From Cerrena zonata (Eukaryota; Basidiomycota; Agaricomycetes; Polyporales; Cerrenaceae): a stretch of 64,000 bases of DNA. How positions within the stretch are numbered: the first letter of the stretch is position 1; each line of letters starts with the position of its first letter. This document shows positions 58,006 to 64,000 of the stretch, one piece after another. The DNA is taken from positions 1,984,001 through 2,048,000 of the forward strand of contig JASBNA010000005.1 of the NCBI GenBank assembly GCA_038087015.1. Reading direction: 5' to 3'. The translations under genes were made by a program, and so were the position numbers. The notes under the pieces were generated by a model that made no database searches, was not told the DNA's origin, and worked only from the letters and a program-made list of their open reading frames with translations.

Positions 58006-58800
58006 TTGCATGGCACAGCTTCACACGTTCTTCAACACCGCCGTCATATTATCGGCGCAGAGACAGTACCTTCGGTATCCTTTATATCCAATGACGGCCG
58101 ACATCTTTGGGTTCCTCTAAGCTCACTGGGGCAGAGCCTGTTCGGTAACCTGACTCTTCCCACTCCTTCTGAACCACCAGCAAAGTCGTCTCCACCCAAA
58201 GCTGACGCCCCGATCCTCGTGTGGGGTGCAGGAGGGAGTGCCGGTCAACATGCACCACAAGCTCTTCATCTTGCAGACTATGCGAATGTAATTCCAGTCG
58301 TATTATTCCACTACGACGAATATCTTCGTTCGCTTGGCGCCACCGTCACCCTCGATTACAGGACGAAAGACATCAGCGGCCAAGTCCTAAAATCCGCTGA
58401 TAGGCCTCTCAGATACGTCTATGACTGCCATATCAGATGAAAAGAACAGTCTAGGACATATCGCGAAGCTCGTTTCCGCAGGCAGCCAGGTCGCTCATTT
58501 CCTTTCCGTTAGGGATGGTGAGACGGGTGCCGTTCAAGGTGTCAAGTATCAAGTCGACACCGTATTTCCTGATGGCGTCGAACTATTCTATCTGATGTCA
58601 AGGTTTTCCTCTACGATACACAGGCAAGTAACTCATCACTCGGAACTAAATTTAGACCTAACATAATGATCTTTACAGAACGATAAGTTCAAGAGAGAAA
58701 TACAGCCTAAGATCCTTCCAAAGGTTTTGGCTGACGGTCTAATCAAGCCCAATCGTGTGCGCGAGGTCATACGATTGATTATTACGTACGGTACATGGAC
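58006..58800 (+). pseudogene. Decayed MDR / enoyl-reductase-like dehydrogenase
   Basis: Pieces of a medium-chain dehydrogenase of the zinc-lacking enoyl-reductase (ToxD-like) group are visible. They are a substrate-side segment, the nucleotide-binding ILVWGAGGSAGQHAPQAL, YLRSLGATVTLDYRTKD in the later Rossmann part, and further on KVLADGLIKPNRVREV from the C-terminal domain. The catalytic N-terminal third is missing, the pieces lie in two frames around 58430, and no start with family-like N-terminus is found. It is probably inactive, unless unrecognised introns restore it. Confidence 0.6.
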
Positions 58801-59136
58801 AACAGTAACAGCGATGTCTTCGAGAACGTGAGAGTCGAATTTCCACCATCCAGTTCAAGAAGTCACGGATTAAGGTTTTGGCAACAGATCTTTTTTCGTA
58901 TGTCTACAACAGCTGATCGAGTCACAAAAAACAAAGCAAAACGTGTATCAAAGCACGACAACAATCCGGTACAGTACATTAAGCAACGCAGAGCAAACAT
59001 CCGTAACACAGTGACCTGATAACAGAGATTACAACGATACACTCATCGACAATGCGAAATCCAATTTGTGTGGTGAGGGACTCATACATCCGTAACTCCG
59101 ACCTTGTCGTACATCCCGCGATGTAGAACCATGACC
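58801..59136. other. Gap after the MDR remnant
   Basis: No feature is supported. Confidence 0.4.
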
Positions 59137-59762
59137 TCAATAGCTGTAACCGGGACCAGGCCGCCAGGCCGCAGATCGGGTATTGGGGACAGAGTAACCA
59201 GCGTTGCCAGTTCTCATATATCCCCAGCCTCCCAAGCCCATCATAGACTCGTAAGTCTGTACGGCATGGTCATTGCTTTGATAGTTGGAACGAGACTTCT
59301 CAAGCAAGGAGTTGAGATAGTCGATTTGTTTTTCCAACATTTGGATATTGGAAAGACCTTCGTCGCGAACGGAGATCAAGAAGCGGTGGATGAGATGGAC
59401 GGTCTCGGTGTCCATTGACCTGTGTATCTGATTCTCAGGGGTGTAAGGTGTAGTCTGCATACAACTCGAATTAGGACACGCATGTTATGCAGCATAAGGG
59501 ATACTTAGTAACTTACGGGGTAAATGCACCATCCTGTTGTGTCGGTGCTCTGCCATTGAGGGTAGAAATTCGGGTCCTCGCCGACGTTTATGAATGTCTT
59601 GTGAGCATAAGACTCCGTCTGTCCGGCAAGGTCTAACGCTGATGAGTTCGAAGTAACTCGCTCATGTAGGGTGACCACCGGGGACGTGATTGTGTTAGAG
59701 TAGCTAGGGAATGGTCGGACTTCGGTGTCTTCGGCGGAGGGCTGAATATACGATGAGGACAT
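59137..59762 (-). CDS. Small helical protein of unknown family (member A)
   Basis: Two exons (59517-59762 and 59137-59454) give 187 residues. The first half is Ser/Thr-rich and probably unfolded. The second half carries a helical block, HRFLISVRDEGLSNIQMLEK, followed by another helix and a Gly/Tyr-rich end. A related block is in the genes at 60904 and 62818. There is no signal peptide or known domain. The start is supported by the shared promoter and leader with the divergent neighbour at 60904, whose ATG sits at the same place. Function unknown. Confidence 0.6.
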
Positions 59763-59767
59763 AGGAT

Positions 59768-59885
59768 AAGTACACGTAGTCGTAGATCGGTGGCGAGCAA
59801 GTGCTAGGTAGTTGAGGTATTTCTGTTTCTCAAAGACATGCCAGTGGTATTTATATATGTATGCGTAGGTTCGACGTACAGTATT
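59768..59885 (-). promoter_or_regulatory. Conserved promoter and leader of member A
   Basis: Read on the minus strand: AACCTACGCATACATATATA, then GTCTTTGAGAAACA, then CTAGCACTTGCTCGCCACC and TCTACGACTACGTGTAC right before the ATG. The same blocks precede the gene at 60904 on the other strand. Confidence 0.75.
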
Positions 59886-60339
59886 TCAAGATCTAAATGC
59901 GCGCCACGGCTTGAGCGGGCAAGCAGTGCGATGATTGAGGGGAAGGGAGTCTCCTGGTCTCTATCGCGGGGATGTATAATGCGGCGTGCTGCGTATTAGG
60001 TTTTCATGACCAGACAAGGAACATAAGTAGCTAAATTGAGGAATATCAACTGCAAAATGACTGAGTTAATGCACGAGGATCAGGTATCAGTGAATCGGTT
60101 ATCATCGATATCAAGAGGCGTTCACAGAATCGCGGATGGTTGAAGCGCAATGAAAGTGGGGGTAATAGAACGGGCCTGTGTTCTTTATGCCGTGCGTATG
60201 CGTTTAATAAGATGATGCGAAGAAATGAAGAGGTATTCACGTAAAAGTACGGTGCACGGGATTGTTTTTTGTGAGCACCGCGGATACGAGAAGATTAGAA
60301 AAAAGATTGGTACGGGTCAACAGCATTACGATGGGTCTT

Positions 60340-60680
60340 TGGGTTGTGTGGAAAGGCGACTGGAGAGAAAGGCCGAAAAGAGGAGAGAGACCAGGGTAGC
60401 GGAGGTATGCGTCATGACGCATCTGTGGGGCCGACTATACGAGAGGAAGGGCAAATGAAAGAAAAGGACCGGGAGAAAGAGAAGATGAAGGGAAATGAAG
60501 AGCAGAAGAGGGAAATGAAGAGGAGAAGAGCGAAATGAAGAGGAGGGCCTCCAGATTGGGAGGAAGCTCTGCGGATGTTCTCTGCTGGAACTTGAATGGT
60601 GACAGGGCCGTGAGGCAGGTGGAATCACTGTCTTTGGTGCAGCTGTGAAAGGGTGAGGTGAGGTGAGGTGAGGTGAGTCC
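60340..60680 (+). repeat. Purine-rich tract and GGTGA microsatellite
   Basis: A GA-rich stretch contains repeated GAAATGAAGAG-type units at about 60488-60545. Near 60653-60676 a short array of GGTGA units (about five) occurs. It lies between the divergent members A and B. Confidence 0.7.
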
Positions 60681-60784
60681 GAAAGAGGCAAGTGACGAGG
60701 AACACGAGGCAGCCCTACTGCCCAGCGTTTAGCATTTCAAATTCACGACCCCCCCAGCTAGCTTGCTCCCTCCTCAGCTGCTCT

Positions 60785-60903
60785 CGAGCTCGTATGGATC
60801 AAGTGCTGTACGTTGAACCTACGCATACATATATAAACACGATGTCTTTGAGAAACACCTAGCACTTGCTCGCCACCGATCTACGACTACGTGTACATAC
60901 CCC
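60785..60903 (+). promoter_or_regulatory. Conserved promoter and leader of member B
   Basis: TACGTTGAACCTACGCATAC with a following TATATAAA, then GTCTTTGAGAAACA, CTAGCACTTGCTCGCCACC and CTACGACTACGTGTAC end at the ATG. It is an inverted copy of the region at 59768-59885, with only one short insertion difference in the leader. Confidence 0.75.
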
Positions 60904-61580
60904 ATGTCCTCGCCGTATATTCAATCCCCTGAACAGGAGTTACAGGGCACCGAGTCTCTACACCACCGAACTCATGTTACTGACCAACCATCCACCCCCA
61001 CAAGAGATGAATACATCACAACAACCAGGGCACGTATCCAAAGCTGGATGCACAATATTCCCTCGCACACCAGTATTAATACAACCCACACGATTCCTTC
61101 ATTGGTGAACGACAGTAGTATTCAAACAGAAGAAATTGGTCGTCTTGTTAGTATATATACAACCTCCAATGACCCCCAGGCCGAGCTTCCTAACATTCCT
61201 CCTAATCCTTATAGATCGAGATTCTATATCCTCCCCAAGGCTTCGACCATATTGACCTCCGTCGCGTCCATCACTTGATGGGTGTCTGTCGCGACGAAGC
61301 GTTATTCCATCTCATGGCCGCAGAGCATCGGATGAGGTTTTTCGTAGAACGTCTCGAATCTTCTCGCAGAGAGCTCGAGAGAGTTTATCTCAATTATTGT
61401 CGGGCTGTCGAAATATTGGAGTCAGGATTAGACCCTGATAACCAAAATGATGCCGAAATAGGTGGTGAGGGGGAACTTGATATGGCTTTTGTCCAGCCTG
61501 CAGACAATCGCGACATCGATCTCAATGACGACGAGGAGGAGGAGGAGGAGGAAGAGGAGGAGGGTGTTGACAACGAGTAG
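60904..61580 (+). CDS. Small helical protein of unknown family (member B)
   Basis: Two exons (60904-61146 and 61215-61580) give 202 residues. The start MSSPYIQ resembles MSSSYIQ of member A, after which the first half has diverged. The helical block reads HHLMGVCRDEALFHLMAAEH followed by VERLESSRRELERVY. The protein ends in a long Asp/Glu run encoded by GAG repeats. There is no known domain. It is divergent from member A, with which it shares promoter and leader. Confidence 0.6.
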
Positions 61581-62817
61581 ATGTATTGTTCTGAATCTCG
61601 CGTCTTTTCACCTATCCTCCCTCGTTGCTTGTGTATTAGTGTTGAGGTCCAATTTCCTATTTTTGTTATACGTGCTTTTCATTCATAGCCCAGTCACCTG
61701 TTATAGTTACACCATTTGAATCCGTCTCAGACTGGATGGGACACAAGTCTTGTATATTTCGTCTGTAGGAAAAGAGACAGAAAGGTTCGGTCGTATCCAA
61801 GAAGCCATTGACCGAGGTCTGGATCATCTTGTCCTGAGATATCTCGCGGGCCCGAGATGGTGTTGTCAGATTTCTGATAGTCTTAGACGATGCATTCGGA
61901 TCACAGTCAAGCTACTCGTCCAGACTAATGGATCAAGTATACGTGTCCATATCGTCAAGGGAATGAGAGACATCGCTGGCTTGATTTCCGGTTTCAAGAG
62001 AGATAAACAAAGGGGAGTTCACTAGTCACATCAGGGGGGACATTTCCAGCCTAGTCCGAAGATCCTAGAGTAGATAGAAGTTACAGCAATAGCTAGAGCT
62101 GTAGAAAACAAGGATGAGCGAGAGTTGTCTCGAGGCGGATCGATCGCAATCGTCTTCGCTAGGATCTAAGATCTGGAGTCCACAACTGCTGTTTCAGTTC
62201 GATACAGACCTTTCGGAGGGAGTTGGACCAATGGAACACTCACTAGGTGTAACTTCAAGACGTTTACTCGTGGTTGGCGTGTTGAACGTTGGACTCTGTA
62301 TTTCGGCTAGGCCGGGCTAAATGACCCGGGCCGGTAAGACATAAAAAAAGCGGGACTAAACTCCGAGACATACATAAGGGCCCACAATATTCTAATCATT
62401 ATCCACAATAAATATTTGCGGGTCGGGTTCTAGGTATCTTTGGCCAGTAAGCTGTTGAAATAATCACAAGTCACTGTAACCTGCCTTTCCTCTGGGGCGA
62501 GTTTATTTTCTGATAGCAGCGAGGAATCTTCAAAAAACCTGTACTCGCTGACCCGGTATCTCACGTCAATGACCCTCATCTGGTCGGTACATTTGATACT
62601 GGACAATATATAGAATTTTTACTATCAAATACAGGCCCTAATGTGTACACAAATTAAGTCTGGTAACGAGTGAATGAAAGATAGCACGATAACGAACAGC
62701 CTGCGGCGCAACTCAAAACAATACAATGCTGGTCCGACGGAAACCAAGGGGGATATGAGCACAAAGAAACCGTACGTAAAATCAGATTAAATTCGGGTCG
62801 CAAAAAGCGAGAATCAA
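61581..62817. other. Intergenic region, 1.2 kb
   Basis: Short open frames have no motif or sensible splice pattern. The two flanking genes are tail to tail, so 3' regions lie at both edges. Nothing else is recognised. Confidence 0.4.
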
Positions 62818-63609
62818 TCAGCCCATGTAAGCACCTGCGTTTTGGGGACCAAGACCCAACTGTGCCTCCATGGAACGAAGAGCATAATCCATCTGTTCAA
62901 CCGCCCGGCGTGAGGTCTCCAGAAACTGCATGGAAAGTCGGGTGGAAGCTTCCGCAGCAGCAATATTAGAGAGTGCCTCATTGCGAGATGCAATGATGGA
63001 GCGGTAGTACCCTTGAAGATCAGTGTAAGTGTGGTTGAAGGATGCTGATGTGCTAGCCTGCGACAAGTACATATTCAGCAATCAGTTCGACGTACATGCG
63101 GTCAAACTCAAGCAGAAATGCTTACGATATTGCCATATCCTGTTAGATTCATGTTGACTTGGGCAGAGCCAGCAGCATAAGTGGGGACATTGTTTGTTGA
63201 ACTCTGGATGATCATCAGTATAACATCGAAGAGAATGGAGCGAATATTTGATTTACCGCATTGTACTGTTGATAGCCTACAGGCTCAGCATGTGAAGTAC
63301 ACGGTGGATATGAAGTTTCGACGGCCTGGGGAGGAGAAATGTATTAGCGATGGATTCCACATAGGTCAGGTCGTCAAAAGAAAAGAAGTTGCTGACATAT
63401 TGAGCAAGTTCAGGAATATATCCATGGTGATCGAGCTGACCGGCGAGCATAGTCTGGTCCATCCACTGAGGGTTTGAAGGATCCATATTTTGGTACATTG
63501 TCGAGGTGTAGACTTGTTCCAGTCTCGGAGAGGAGGCAGAAGAAAGACATTTCTGTGAAGAGGAATATGCATGGTTAGAGAGTTGGGTGTTGTCGATGTT
63601 ATGGGACAT
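62818..63609 (-). CDS. Small helical protein of unknown family (member C)
   Basis: Starting at ATG 63609 (MSHNIDNTQLSN), several short exons lead to a final exon ending at 62818. The last exon has the helical block SIIASRNEALSNIAAAEAS followed by LETSRRAVEQMDYALRSMEA and the ending LGLGPQNAGAYMG. The RxEALxxI and LExSRRxxE patterns match members A and B. Exon borders between 63060 and 63310 are uncertain. Function unknown. Confidence 0.5.
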
Positions 63610-64000
63610 GATGTGTGCCAGTGCGCGGGTGCGGAATTGTGATGGGGATGCAGTGACTTTGAGATAGTAGAGCCAGGAGATGAGGAACGACTGTGAATGG
63701 ATCCACTGAAGTAGGTATGATTTGAGCCATAGTTAATATAGTACGTAGGTCTGAGGGAGCTGTAACAGAGAGGGGACCTCATTCTTGATCAGCAAGTAGT
63801 GGCAGCGCCGCTGAGATAGAGAGAGCGCCTACTTTTGCAGCCGTTTGCAGAATCCTAGCTCGCCCCCAAAATAAGCGAGTTGGAGCTGTGGTGCCAAATT
63901 ACCACTTTAGGACACCCACGTATTTTGTGTTGCGCTCTTGAAAGCCTCGATACCTCGTCTAAGCTGCTGGAATAAGCTGGCTCGACCTTGCAGATAACTA
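63610..64000. other. Right edge, upstream of member C
   Basis: Probably the promoter of member C. Frames reading through it on the minus strand have no motif. No repeat or RNA gene is seen. Confidence 0.4.

Noticed and set aside
60326..60691. A Ser/Pro/Leu-rich 121-codon minus-strand frame
   Set aside because: It is the complement of the purine-rich low-complexity tract and the GGTGA array, so its openness comes from base composition.
1..64000. CRISPR arrays, bacterial operons, or prophage
   Set aside because: The genes have spliceosomal introns and eukaryotic families throughout, and no regularly spaced short repeats were seen.

Overview
The window is nuclear DNA of a filamentous basidiomycete, most likely an Agaricomycete. 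The evidence is introns of about 50-60 bases with gt..ag borders in almost every gene, a class I hydrophobin, an F-box protein and a DHA1-type MFS transporter of familiar mushroom-type layout, a chromodomain Ty3/gypsy retrotransposon, and DUF6589-type and RecQ-type genes that form a mobile element. The species is not identified from sequence alone.

Left part (1-22 kb): the 3' part of a zinc alcohol dehydrogenase gene faces a convergent, frameshifted relative. About 4 kb without recognisable genes follows, then a hydrophobin gene with a clear TATA box, a tRNA-Gln(TTG), and a gene for a secreted cysteine-rich protein of unknown function. Its 3' half and downstream flank (about 1.4 kb) are repeated directly at 12.1-13.6 kb, on the far side of an APH/kinase-like gene. 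Then come an MFS transporter, an F-box protein and a secreted GH105-type hydrolase, all on the minus strand.

Centre-left (22.9-36.2 kb): housekeeping genes. These are the complete DNA polymerase epsilon catalytic subunit (POL2, 9 exons, 2239 aa), a third member of the secreted cysteine-rich family, an Ase1/PRC1/MAP65 microtubule bundler, and dolichol-phosphate mannosyltransferase.

Centre-right (36.5-56.8 kb): a 20-kb composite mobile structure. It holds two near-identical 6.74-kb elements in opposite orientation. Each carries a divergent gene pair: a RecQ-like helicase (837 codons) and a 1103-codon DUF6589-like protein that I propose is the transposase. The element ends are TAG(A/G)CTCGT, inside terminal repeats of about 150 bp that each contain an 18-bp-stem hairpin. 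The whole block has a 9-bp target-site duplication (TTACCGACA). A second 9-bp duplication (GCGCTAAAT) shows that one element jumped into the terminal repeat of the other. The 105-bp centre is inverted relative to what simple nesting predicts. A young chromovirus (6851 bp, LTRs identical as far as I read them, 5-bp duplication ATAAC) then landed in the helicase gene of one copy. Its primer-binding site is complementary to the predicted 5' end of its own transcript, which suggests Tf1-like self-priming.

Right end (57-64 kb): glucosamine-6-phosphate N-acetyltransferase, a decayed MDR/enoyl-reductase-like gene, and a family of three small proteins of unknown function. Two of these are divergent and share a strikingly conserved promoter and leader although their proteins have diverged.

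All gene models are read by eye. Exon borders given come from gt..ag sites that keep the frame; protein family names come from recognised motifs, not from database searches.
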